5,578 bases of DNA from assembly GCA_900752345.1 (NCBI GenBank), contig CAADVA010000086.1, positions 1 through 5,578 of the forward strand, written 5' to 3'. Shown here one piece after another: positions 1 through 5,188 of the stretch. Position numbers and translations under genes: made by a program. How positions within the stretch are numbered: position 1 is the stretch's first letter; every line of letters starts with the position of its first letter. The notes beneath the pieces are model-generated. The model was not told where the DNA came from, ran no database searches, and saw nothing but the letters and a program-made list of their open reading frames with translations. The DNA is from an uncultured Collinsella sp. Lineage in GTDB: Bacteria > Actinomycetota > Coriobacteriia > Coriobacteriales > Coriobacteriaceae.

Positions 1-441
1 AATCCCGAACCTGCCGATACTTCTAACACGTCTGGTGGTACCTCTTCGGGCGGCGGCCAATCGTCTGGCGGCGCCTCTGCTTCTAACGGCGGAACCGCCT
101 CCTCGGGCGGCCAGGGCGGCACGCAGGAGCCCAGTTACGTCACGGTGACGGTTGCGGTCACATCGAGCGCCGTGGGCAATCCTGTGTCCGCCGGCGGCAC
201 CTATACCTTTAACGAAGGTGCCACCGTCTACGACGCCCTATGCGCGCTCGGGCTTTCCGTCAACGCACACGGCTCATCGTACGGCACGTATGTCGCCGCG
301 ATCGGCGGTTTGGCCGAGAAGCAGTATGGCGGCACGAGCGGTTGGATGTACTCTGTCAACGGCTCGACGCCCATGACGGCCTGCAGCAACTACGTTCTCT
401 CCAACGGCGACAACGTCGTCTGGTATTACGTAACAGGCTAG
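1..441 (+). CDS. C-terminal part of secreted/surface protein with DUF4430-like domain (5' end outside window)
   Basis: The open frame enters at base 1 and ends with TAG at 439-441, giving 146 visible residues. Residues 1-44 are a low-complexity linker of Gly, Ser, Thr, Ala and Gln, of the kind that separates extracellular domains. Residues about 46-145 look like a DUF4430 (transcobalamin C-terminal-like) domain: a beta-rich start, then TVYDAL at 75-80, a GTYVAAIGG stretch at 95-103, and SGWMYSVNG at 113-121, followed by a strand ending in NGDNVVWYYV near the C-terminus. In this family the domain is usually found on secreted or wall-associated proteins, often with other extracellular modules. 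No LPXTG motif or C-terminal membrane anchor is present, so any export or anchoring signal must lie upstream. The ligand and biological role cannot be told from this fragment. Domain assignment is by recognised motif pattern, not by a search. An intrinsic terminator follows 21 bp downstream. Confidence 0.8.
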   Translation, partial: NPEPADTSNTSGGTSSGGGQSSGGASASNGGTASSGGQGGTQEPSYVTVTVAVTSSAVGNPVSAGGTYTFNEGATVYDALCALGLSVNAHGSSYGTYVAAIGGLAEKQYGGTSGWMYSVNGSTPMTACSNYVLSNGDNVVWYYVTG

Positions 442-462
442 GGATCTCAACATAACGCACGG

Positions 463-502
463 AACGGGCAGCTCGGACAAACATCCAGGCCGCCCGTTTT
501 TT
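463..502 (+). terminator. Intrinsic terminator after the DUF4430-type gene
   Basis: A 7-bp stem pairs AACGGGC (463-469) with GCCCGTT (492-498). It extends inward by GCT/GGC (471-473 with 488-490) across one mismatch. A run of six T (497-502) follows on the plus strand. It starts 21 bp after the stop codon at 441 and so fits termination of that gene. Confidence 0.8.
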
Positions 503-511
503 GATGCGAAT

Positions 512-741
512 GGGACGGAGTTTCCCAATCGAGGCTCAACCGGAAAGCGCGTCCCACTCTGGAGGCGGATTCCGGGATGCAGTTTCCGCTTCGATGGCCA
601 TTGGGAAACCGCGTCCCGTTCCGAGGTCGGATTCCGGGATGCACTTTCCGCTTGAGTGGCGTTGCGGAAACTGTGTCCCGCTTTGAGGCCTCAATCTGGG
701 ACGCGCTTTCCGGAACGGCGCCCATGGGGAAGGCGCGTCCC
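512..741. repeat. Array of eight alternating-orientation 14-bp elements in four tandem 62-bp units
   Basis: Forward elements (consensus GGGAYGCRSTTTCC) start at 512, 574, 636 and 698. Inverted elements (GGAAAVYGYGTCCC-like) start at 542, 604, 666 and 728. The start-to-start steps are exactly 30, 32, 30, 32, 30, 32 and 30 bp, giving a 62-bp unit repeated four times: 512-573, 574-635, 636-697 and about 698-759. The 16-bp linkers inside units vary. The 18-bp linkers between units share a GAGGYCGGATTCC core at 561-573 and 623-635, with a diverged version at 685-697. The fourth inverted element has one base change in its AAA block (GGAAGG). A fifth forward element expected at 760 is not recognisable. 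The period is not a multiple of three, and short open frames through the region merely read the repeat in rotating frames, so it is non-coding. The layout recalls BIME/REP-type alternating palindromic units or a helically phased set of protein-binding sites. I cannot name a family. Confidence 0.9.
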
Positions 742-793
742 ATTTCGGCACCGTGGCCCGTCCCGTACGTCTTCCTCGACAGCCTCGTCAAAC

Positions 794-828
794 AAAAAAA
801 CCGGCTGGAACGTGAATTCCAACCGGTT
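794..828 (-). terminator. Intrinsic terminator of the fbp-gtrA-like operon
   Basis: Read on the minus strand, a 12-bp stem (817-828 with 799-810) encloses a 6-nt loop (811-816) and is followed directly by seven U (794-800 on the plus strand are all A). The single non-Watson-Crick position is a U·G pair in the minus-strand RNA and would be a C·A mismatch on the plus strand, so the structure favours minus-strand transcripts. It begins 26 bp beyond the stop codon of the last gtrA-like gene. Confidence 0.93.
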
Positions 829-854
829 ATATATTCAAGCAAATGTCGAATCGA

Positions 855-1262
855 CTATGACTGCGCGCCTTCGAGGAAGAAGCGGCGGCTGAAGTAGTTG
901 TACCAGGTGACCAGGAACGTGGCGATGGCCTTCATGGCCTGGTAGCCGATGCTCAAAAACGTGACGCCCACAAACATGTACAGGTCGTTGAGGCCCAGAC
1001 CGATCACCGACAGGATGGTGAAGATCGTGAACTCGCGCTTGCGGCTCATGCCCTCGCGGTGATCGAACACGTACTTCATGCTGAGCCAGTAGTTGACCAC
1101 GACGGACGTGATAAACGAGATCGTGGTGCTCATCAAAAAGTCGAGGTGGAACAGCTCGACGAGCGCAATGAGCATGCCCCAGTCGATGCCAAAGGAGATA
1201 AGACCCACGACAGCAAACTTGAGGAACTGCTTAGTATGAGGTTGTGCCAGTGCCTTGCGCAC
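855..1262 (-). CDS. GtrA-family membrane protein (downstream copy)
   Basis: The protein has 135 residues with a GTG start at 1262 and TAG at 855-857. It shows four hydrophobic segments at about residues 13-34, 41-60, 77-101 and 104-122, as expected for the small GtrA-like family (PF04138). Family members help move lipid-linked sugars, such as undecaprenyl-phosphate-glucose, across the cytoplasmic membrane for cell-surface polysaccharide or O-antigen modification. Visible family features are the NYWLSMKYVF stretch at 57-66 with the basic EGMSRKREF loop at 70-78, and a C-terminal NYFSRRFFLEG at 122-132. It is a clear paralogue of the neighbouring upstream gene, with near-identical segments around these motifs. 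The GTG start is chosen because its N-terminus (MRKALAQ) aligns with MQKLLAQ of the paralogue. However, it has no convincing Shine-Dalgarno sequence, so the start is less certain than the frame. The sugar donor and partner glycosyltransferase are not identifiable here. Confidence 0.88.
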   Translation of the reverse strand: MRKALAQPHTKQFLKFAVVGLISFGIDWGMLIALVELFHLDFLMSTTISFITSVVVNYWLSMKYVFDHREGMSRKREFTIFTILSVIGLGLNDLYMFVGVTFLSIGYQAMKAIATFLVTWYNYFSRRFFLEGAQS

Positions 1263-1304
1263 GCAATCACATCCAATGCGTTGATGAATCGAGCAGAGGA
1301 TACT

Positions 1305-1319
1305 TTAGAGCTTTTGCAT
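1305..1319 (-). other. Vestigial gtrA-like start: ATG-CAA-AAG-CTC followed by a stop
   Basis: On the minus strand an ATG at 1319 opens Met-Gln-Lys-Leu and stops at TAA (1307-1305). The 14 bases CCATGCAAAAGCTC (1321-1308 on the minus strand) are identical to the start of the upstream paralogue at 1879-1866. It is in the same frame as the GTG start at 1262 but cut off from it by the stop. No Shine-Dalgarno sequence precedes it. It may be a relic of the duplication or a tiny leader, or it may be chance. Confidence 0.4.
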
Positions 1320-1334
1320 GGGAAACGTAAGGTC

Positions 1335-1363
1335 TTTGGCAAGAACTATACGAACTCGCCAAA
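1335..1363. promoter_or_regulatory. Imperfect dyad, possible operator upstream of the downstream gtrA-like gene
   Basis: TTTGGC (1335-1340) is inverted as GCCAAA (1358-1363), with two further matching base pairs inside after one mismatch, leaving an 11-nt centre (1344-1354). On the minus strand the centre contains TATAGT (1350-1345), which could be a -10 box, but no good -35 lies at the right distance. Function is inferred only. Confidence 0.3.
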
Positions 1364-1410
1364 TAATCAAGAGCTAATCCGCAAACGTTGAAAATTTGCC
1401 CGTAAACGAG

Positions 1411-1460
1411 CGGCGCCCACGGACGATGCTTCGCTGAGCGCGCGTCGACTGTGGGCGCCG
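1411..1460 (-). terminator. Long hairpin between the two gtrA-like genes, terminator-like without a strong U-tract
   Basis: CGGCGCCCAC (1411-1420) pairs perfectly with GTGGGCGCCG (1451-1460). Pairing resumes inside with 1424-1429 against 1442-1447, leaving a 12-nt loop. It starts 21 bp beyond the stop codon of the upstream gtrA-like gene (minus strand). The minus-strand sequence after it is CTCGTTTACGG, so the U-run is short. It may act as a weak or leaky terminator or as a 3'-end stabiliser. The rest of the 219-bp gap (1263-1481) holds the vestigial start and the dyad listed separately. Confidence 0.55.
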
Positions 1461-1481
1461 TAAGGCTATCGGGATGTCGAG

Positions 1482-1877
1482 CTACTTGGTCTCCTCGCCC
1501 TCCAGGAAGATCTTTCGGGTCACAAAGTTGTAGACCATGACCAGCGCGGTGGCGCAAATCTTGGCGATATTGGCCTCGAGGCCCAGGCCGGCGTTGAGCG
1601 CCAGCACGATACCGTCGTTGAGAGCCAAACCGATCACGGACAGCACGACAAAGATAATGAACTCGCGGCGGCGGCTCATGCCCTCCTTGTGCGCAAACAC
1701 GTACTTCATGCTCGCGACGTAGTTAAAGATGAGCGAGACGATAAAGCCGCTGGTATTGGCGATCAGGATGTTAAGGCCCAGACCGTAGTGGAGCAGATTC
1801 ATGATGCCAAAGTCGATGACCGTGGCGACGACGCCGACGATGCCAAACTTCATGATCTGCGCAAGGAGCTTTTGCAT
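1482..1877 (-). CDS. GtrA-family membrane protein (upstream copy)
   Basis: The protein has 131 residues from ATG at 1877 to TAG at 1482-1484. Four hydrophobic segments lie at about residues 9-30, 34-55, 73-96 and 100-118, the normal GtrA-like (PF04138) fold. Key stretches are FNYVASMKYVF at 51-61, the basic loop EGMSRRREF at 65-73, VIGLALND at 81-88 and the C-terminal TRKIFLEG. The family is linked to membrane translocation of polyprenyl-linked sugars for surface glycans, and the substrate here is unknown. The ATG at 1877 is preceded by CTAAGG (1891-1886) at an 8-nt gap. A TTG at 1940 in the same frame would add 21 residues that are not hydrophobic and not part of the family, so I prefer the shorter form. 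It lies 78 bp downstream of fbp on the same strand and is probably co-transcribed with it. It is a tandem paralogue of the gene at 855-1262. Confidence 0.9.
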   Translation of the reverse strand: MQKLLAQIMKFGIVGVVATVIDFGIMNLLHYGLGLNILIANTSGFIVSLIFNYVASMKYVFAHKEGMSRRREFIIFVVLSVIGLALNDGIVLALNAGLGLEANIAKICATALVMVYNFVTRKIFLEGEETK

Positions 1878-1894
1878 GGTACCTGCCTTAGGGT

Positions 1895-1949
1895 GGCGCC
1901 ATAGCGCCGTGGGGATGACGAACTCAGCAAGTTTAGCCAATCCCCACGG
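1895..1949 (-). promoter_or_regulatory. Two overlapping hairpins in the fbp/gtrA-like gap
   Basis: A perfect 10-bp inverted repeat pairs 1907-1916 (CCGTGGGGAT) with 1940-1949 around a 23-nt loop, beginning 7 bases after the fbp stop codon. A second hairpin, GGCGC (1895-1899) with GCGCC (1904-1908) and a 4-nt loop, shares two bases with the first, so the two cannot both form completely. No U-tract follows on the minus strand. They end just before the ribosome binding site of the gtrA-like gene. Roles in mRNA processing, stability or partial attenuation are possible. Confidence 0.45.
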
Positions 1950-1955
1950 GTGGAG

Positions 1956-3872
1956 CTAGGCGCGCTCCTCGATAGCACCGTTTCTATATGCATCGAGCAG
2001 TTGGCGTAGGTCCTGAATCTGGCTGCGGATCTTGGCACCCGTATCGGTGTCGCTTACCATGCGGCGGCGGTCGGCCTCGTCAAAGCGGTTGGTCTCGCTC
2101 TCGATGTCTACATTGCGGGTAAGTGCCTCGGCAACCGTGGTAAAAGCTTGATGCGACTTAAGGCGACATCCGCGCGAGCTGGAGATAAGCGTGTAGCCGG
2201 CGATGCCCGTCTTGGGGTGGTAAGCGCGGCAGAAGCCGCCATCGATGACCAGCAGCTTGCCCTCGGCGCGGATGGGCTGCTCACCCTTGGTGGTTTTAAC
2301 GGGTGTGTGGCCGTTGATGATGTGGCCAGTCGGCGAACATGCCATGGGGGCAACGCCGAACTCGCGCATTATGTCGTCGCAGACCGAGGGCGACTTGGTA
2401 AGCGTAAAGTACGGGTCCATCGGCTCGACCCAGGTGCTCTTATCGGCGATATAGGCGCGCTCAAAGGTACGCACCAGGCGTCCGCTGGCGGGTGAGTTAA
2501 AGCCGATCCACAGGTACCACATCCAGTCGAGGGCGTCGCGGTCGCCCACGCGCCAGGCGCGGCGGGCGATGCGGTCGCAAAAATCGAGATAATCACGGCC
2601 GGCGTGCCAGGTGCCCAGGCAGTTCATGCTGCTAAAGGTGCCGTCTTCGTTGAGCGGCACGCAGCCATGGAACAGCAGGTTGCCGTTGGTGACCTTGTAC
2701 ATCGAGCCGTGGCTATAGAGGAAATCGATATGGCGATGCAGGTGATCGGCGGTGACAAACTCGGACACGAGCTTGTCCATGATGTGTTGCTCCTGGGGCG
2801 TGAGCATGTAGGGGTCCGCCGGATCGACGGTGGGGAAATCGTTGGTCGTGAGCGGCCATACGCTGCCGTCGGCGAGCGTGACCGTGCCGGTGTCGTGGTC
2901 GATCTTGTCGAGCAGCAGGCGGTCGGTCATGTCGAACTCGGGGTGGCGCTGGATAATCTGGCCCTCGAGTTTAAAGAGCAGCACGTTGATGGCCTTGATC
3001 AGCGGGGTGATGGACTCGCCGGCGGTATAGGTGGCGTCGGCGAAGGCGACAAGCTCGCGCAGCGAGATGCCGTAGTCGTTCTCGAGGATCTCGTAATTGT
3101 CGTAGCGCAGGTTGTTGCGCAGCACCGTGGCGATGCAGGCGGGCTCACCGGCCGCAGCGCCCATCCACAGCAGATCGTGGTTACCCCACTGAATATCGAG
3201 CGAATGATAGGTGAGCAGGCGGTCCATAATCTTGGCAGCGCCGCCGCCACGGTCGAAGATGTCGCCCACCAAGTGCAGGTGGTCGACGGCGAGGCGCTTG
3301 ATGAGTGAAGCAAGCGACTCGATAAAGTCGTCGGCGCTGGCGGTCTCCAGAATGGATTCGATAATGCGCTCGTGATACCGCACGCGGTAGTTGTTCTCAT
3401 CCGGATGTGTGTGCAGCAACTCGTCGATGATGTAGGCGTAATCGCGCGGGATGGCCTTACGCACCTTGGAGCGGGTATAACGGCTCGAAAGCGAGCGGGC
3501 AACCACAATGAGCTGGTCGAGCATGGTCTTGTACCAGGTGGGCGAGTCCTCGCGCCGGCTGCGGACAAGATCGATCTTCTCGCGCGGATAGTAGATGAGC
3601 GTGCACAGCTCGCCCTTTTCGTCAAAGGAGAGCGTGTCGCCAAAGATCTCGTCGACATGCTCGCGCACAACACCCGAGCAGTTGTTGAGGATGTGCATAA
3701 AGGCTTCGTATTCGCCATGCACATCGCTCATAAAATGCTCGGTGCCCTTGGGCAGGTTGAGGATGGCTGAGAGGTTGATGATTTCGGTGAATGCGGATTG
3801 CTCGGTGGGGAACTGTCTCGACAGCAGGCGCAGATACTTGAAGTCTTGCGGATTGCGATCGAATGCGACCAT
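1956..3872 (-). CDS. fbp: Fructose-1,6-bisphosphatase class III
   Basis: This 638-residue protein hydrolyses fructose 1,6-bisphosphate to fructose 6-phosphate and phosphate (EC 3.1.3.11), the committed gluconeogenic step, in the cytoplasm. It belongs to the class III family (PF06874) typified by the 671-residue Bacillus subtilis enzyme, so its length is close to normal. The metallophosphoesterase signature is complete: SDVHGE at 49-54, GDIFDRGG at 203-210, GNHD at 230-233, a HGC at 402-404, NGHTP at 520-524 and IDGG at 543-546. These residues are expected to bind the Mn-type dinuclear metal site. The start at 3872 begins MVAFDRNPQDFKYL and has GGAAGG (minus strand, 3884-3879) six bases upstream. 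The open frame continues far upstream without a stop but would then overlap the divergent degV-type gene, so the longer version is rejected. It is the first gene of a leftward set with two gtrA-like genes. Its promoter is not clear from sequence. Confidence 0.96.
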   Translation of the reverse strand: MVAFDRNPQDFKYLRLLSRQFPTEQSAFTEIINLSAILNLPKGTEHFMSDVHGEYEAFMHILNNCSGVVREHVDEIFGDTLSFDEKGELCTLIYYPREKIDLVRSRREDSPTWYKTMLDQLIVVARSLSSRYTRSKVRKAIPRDYAYIIDELLHTHPDENNYRVRYHERIIESILETASADDFIESLASLIKRLAVDHLHLVGDIFDRGGGAAKIMDRLLTYHSLDIQWGNHDLLWMGAAAGEPACIATVLRNNLRYDNYEILENDYGISLRELVAFADATYTAGESITPLIKAINVLLFKLEGQIIQRHPEFDMTDRLLLDKIDHDTGTVTLADGSVWPLTTNDFPTVDPADPYMLTPQEQHIMDKLVSEFVTADHLHRHIDFLYSHGSMYKVTNGNLLFHGCVPLNEDGTFSSMNCLGTWHAGRDYLDFCDRIARRAWRVGDRDALDWMWYLWIGFNSPASGRLVRTFERAYIADKSTWVEPMDPYFTLTKSPSVCDDIMREFGVAPMACSPTGHIINGHTPVKTTKGEQPIRAEGKLLVIDGGFCRAYHPKTGIAGYTLISSSRGCRLKSHQAFTTVAEALTRNVDIESETNRFDEADRRRMVSDTDTGAKIRSQIQDLRQLLDAYRNGAIEERA

Positions 3873-3878
3873 GAAGCA

Positions 3879-3884
3879 CCTTCC
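3879..3884 (-). promoter_or_regulatory. Shine-Dalgarno of fbp
   Basis: GGAAGG on the minus strand lies six bases before the ATG at 3872. It decides the start in an open frame that otherwise extends much further upstream. Confidence 0.8.
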
Positions 3885-3899
3885 GATGTGGTTGGTAAA

Positions 3900-3929
3900 A
3901 CTGACAAACAGCGTCAAACGTTTATCAGT
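3900..3929. promoter_or_regulatory. 10-bp imperfect dyad in the fbp leader, candidate operator or leader hairpin
   Basis: ACTGACAAAC (3900-3909) is inverted as GTTTATCAGT (3920-3929) around a 10-bp spacer, with one mismatch. That mismatch becomes a U·G pair in fbp-sense (minus strand) RNA. It sits 27 bp upstream of the fbp start codon. The symmetry could be a repressor site or a leader hairpin, and I do not recognise a regulator. Confidence 0.45.
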
Positions 3930-3983
3930 ATGCGCCGCTTTTGTTTCGATTGGAGATGGGAGGTCAAATTGTTGGCCGAACGG

Positions 3984-4121
3984 TTTGGTAAATCGATTTA
4001 GTTGAGGTAGATATGGCGGTTGAATGGAGACGCGGGGTCGTTTTTGCAGGCGCATACCTCCGGGATCGATAGGGATGATAACGGTAAAGATGTTCACTAC
4101 CTTTGGTTCAATTTGGTAAAT
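3984..4121. promoter_or_regulatory. Repeated TTTGGTAAAT motif and 12-bp palindrome in the divergent intergenic region
   Basis: The 318-bp region 3873-4190 between the divergent fbp and degV-type genes contains no credible gene. TTTGGTAAAT occurs at 3984-3993 and 4112-4121, and a shorter match, TTGGTAAA, at 3892-3899. The first copy overlaps a perfect 12-bp palindrome, TAAATCGATTTA, at 3989-4000. Repeated motifs in a divergent promoter region may be sites for a shared regulator, but the AT-rich composition makes chance matches possible. Confidence 0.3.
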
Positions 4122-4153
4122 AGTGGACATTTGTACCGTATTCACGATTGCTG

Positions 4154-4162
4154 TGCGATAAT
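4154..4162 (+). promoter_or_regulatory. Candidate extended -10 promoter of the degV-type gene
   Basis: TGCGATAAT matches an extended -10 element (TGn followed by GATAAT) 28 bp before the start codon. A TTGTAC at 4131-4136 is a possible -35 but sits at a long 20-bp spacing. If this is used, the 5' leader would be only about 20 nt and would contain the ribosome binding site TAAGGAG. Confidence 0.45.
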
Positions 4163-4177
4163 TTGCGCAGTAATGAG

Positions 4178-4184
4178 TAAGGAG
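4178..4184 (+). promoter_or_regulatory. Shine-Dalgarno of the degV-type gene
   Basis: TAAGGAG lies six bases before the ATG at 4191. It favours that start over in-frame ATGs at 4020 and 4173, and the first of these would precede the candidate promoter. Confidence 0.8.
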
Positions 4185-4190
4185 CCTCAT

Positions 4191-5081
4191 ATGAGTGATT
4201 TTGTCCTGACCTGTGAATCCGCCGCCGACCGAACCCGCGAGTTCTTTGAATCGCGCAATATCCCTGTCGTGTGTTTTCATTACGAGATCGACGATGTTGT
4301 CTATACGGACGATCTGTATCAGTCGATTGCGCCGGACGAGTTTTTTGCCCAGATTGCCGCGGGCGCCATGCCCAAGACGTCTCAGGTGAGCGTGGGTGAG
4401 TACGAGGAGTTTTGGGAGCCGTTTGTTGCCGAGGGTAAAGACGTGCTGCACCTGGCGCTGTCGTCGGGTATTTCGGGCACGTATGGATCGGCCTGCGTTG
4501 CGGCGCAGATGCTCGCGGATCGCTATCCCCGGGGCGGTAAGGTGCGCGTCATCGATTCGCTGGCGGCGTCTTCGGGCTTTGGCCTGCTGGCGGAATGTGC
4601 CGCCGACGTTCGCGATAGCGGCGCTTCGCTCGACGAGACGGCCGCTTGGATTGAGGAGCATAAACTCAACCTGCACCACTGGTTCTTCTCGACCGATTTG
4701 TCGAGCTACCTGCGCGGCGGTCGCATTTCGGCCGCGAGCGCGATCATCGGCACGGCGCTTAAGATTTGCCCGCTTATGACGGTCGATTGCGAAGGTGAGC
4801 TGGCGCCACGCGAGAAGATTCGCACCAAGAAGCGCGCGATCTCCGAGATGGCCAAGACCGTGATGGCGCATGTGCAGGACGGCGCGAACTATTCGGGCAA
4901 GTGCATCATGTCGCAATCGGCGTGCCGCGAGGACGCCGAGGCCGTTGCGGCACTGATAGAGGAACAGGTTCCGCAGCTCAAAGGCAAGATTGAGATCAAT
5001 AGCATCGGTGCCCTGATTGGCTCGCATACCGGCCCCGGCACGGTGGCCGTCTTCTTTATGGGCGACAAGCGCGTGGACTAA
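4191..5081 (+). CDS. DegV family protein (FakB-type fatty-acid-binding protein)
   Basis: The protein has 296 residues, a usual length for the DegV family (PF02645). Characterised members (FakB) bind a free fatty acid in a buried tunnel and present it to the kinase FakA, yielding acyl-phosphate for membrane phospholipid synthesis; they act in the cytoplasm at the membrane surface. Family motifs appear in order: the N-terminal strand FVLTCESAAD (4-13), PKTSQVS at 61-67, LALSSGISGTYGSA at 88-101, IDSLAASSGFG at 121-131, LRGGRIS at 174-180, and GALIGSHTGPGT at 273-284 with the conserved His-279. The Ser/Thr residues of the TSQ and SSGISGT motifs and the C-terminal His are those that usually contact the lipid carboxylate. 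No fakA lies in the window, as is common for stand-alone degV genes. The true fatty-acid preference is unknown. The gene is transcribed divergently from fbp and convergently with the gene at the right edge, so it appears monocistronic. Confidence 0.93.
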   Translation: MSDFVLTCESAADRTREFFESRNIPVVCFHYEIDDVVYTDDLYQSIAPDEFFAQIAAGAMPKTSQVSVGEYEEFWEPFVAEGKDVLHLALSSGISGTYGSACVAAQMLADRYPRGGKVRVIDSLAASSGFGLLAECAADVRDSGASLDETAAWIEEHKLNLHHWFFSTDLSSYLRGGRISAASAIIGTALKICPLMTVDCEGELAPREKIRTKKRAISEMAKTVMAHVQDGANYSGKCIMSQSACREDAEAVAALIEEQVPQLKGKIEINSIGALIGSHTGPGTVAVFFMGDKRVD

Positions 5082-5142
5082 CGTTTGTGGGCTGGCTGAC
5101 GGTTTTAACGGCTACGCCTGTTCTCCGGACATTCGATAACAG

Positions 5143-5178
5143 AAAAAGGCCCGTCCCATTGTTTGCGGGGCGGGCCTT
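5143..5178 (-). terminator. Terminator between convergent genes
   Basis: A 12-bp stem pairs 5146-5157 with 5167-5178 around a 9-nt loop. On the minus strand it is followed by five U (5147-5143 are A on the plus strand), so it terminates the right-edge gene 11 bp past its stop. On the plus strand the stem is complete with one U·G pair but ends in only UU, so it may also stop degV transcripts less efficiently. Confidence 0.8.
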
Positions 5179-5188
5179 GCTGTTGCGG

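Noticed and set aside
512..741. CRISPR array
   Set aside because: The repeated elements are 14 bp, imperfect and alternate in orientation, and there are no cas genes in the window.
760..775. A ninth repeat element at the expected next position
   Set aside because: Only a trailing TTCC and scattered bases match, so it cannot be distinguished from chance.
447..842. 131-residue minus-strand open frame across the repeat array
   Set aside because: It crosses both terminators and simply reads the 62-bp repeats in rotating frames. The composition is unlike a folded protein, and no ribosome binding site was seen.
1878..1940. TTG start at 1940 for the upstream gtrA-like gene
   Set aside because: It would add 21 non-conserved residues across the intercistronic hairpins. 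The ATG at 1877 has a better ribosome binding site and aligns with the paralogue.
2604..3308. 234-residue plus-strand open frame inside fbp
   Set aside because: It is antisense to a clear conserved enzyme gene. High-GC codon bias often opens such shadow frames, and no recognisable domain is present.
4020..4190. Earlier ATG starts (4020, 4173) for the degV-type gene
   Set aside because: The extra residues do not match the family, whose first strand begins right after the ATG at 4191. The ribosome binding site TAAGGAG is correctly placed only for 4191.
3873..5027. Long N-terminal extension of fbp to 5027
   Set aside because: The extension is antisense to the whole degV-type gene and crosses a divergent promoter region. 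The family N-terminus and a good ribosome binding site are at 3872.
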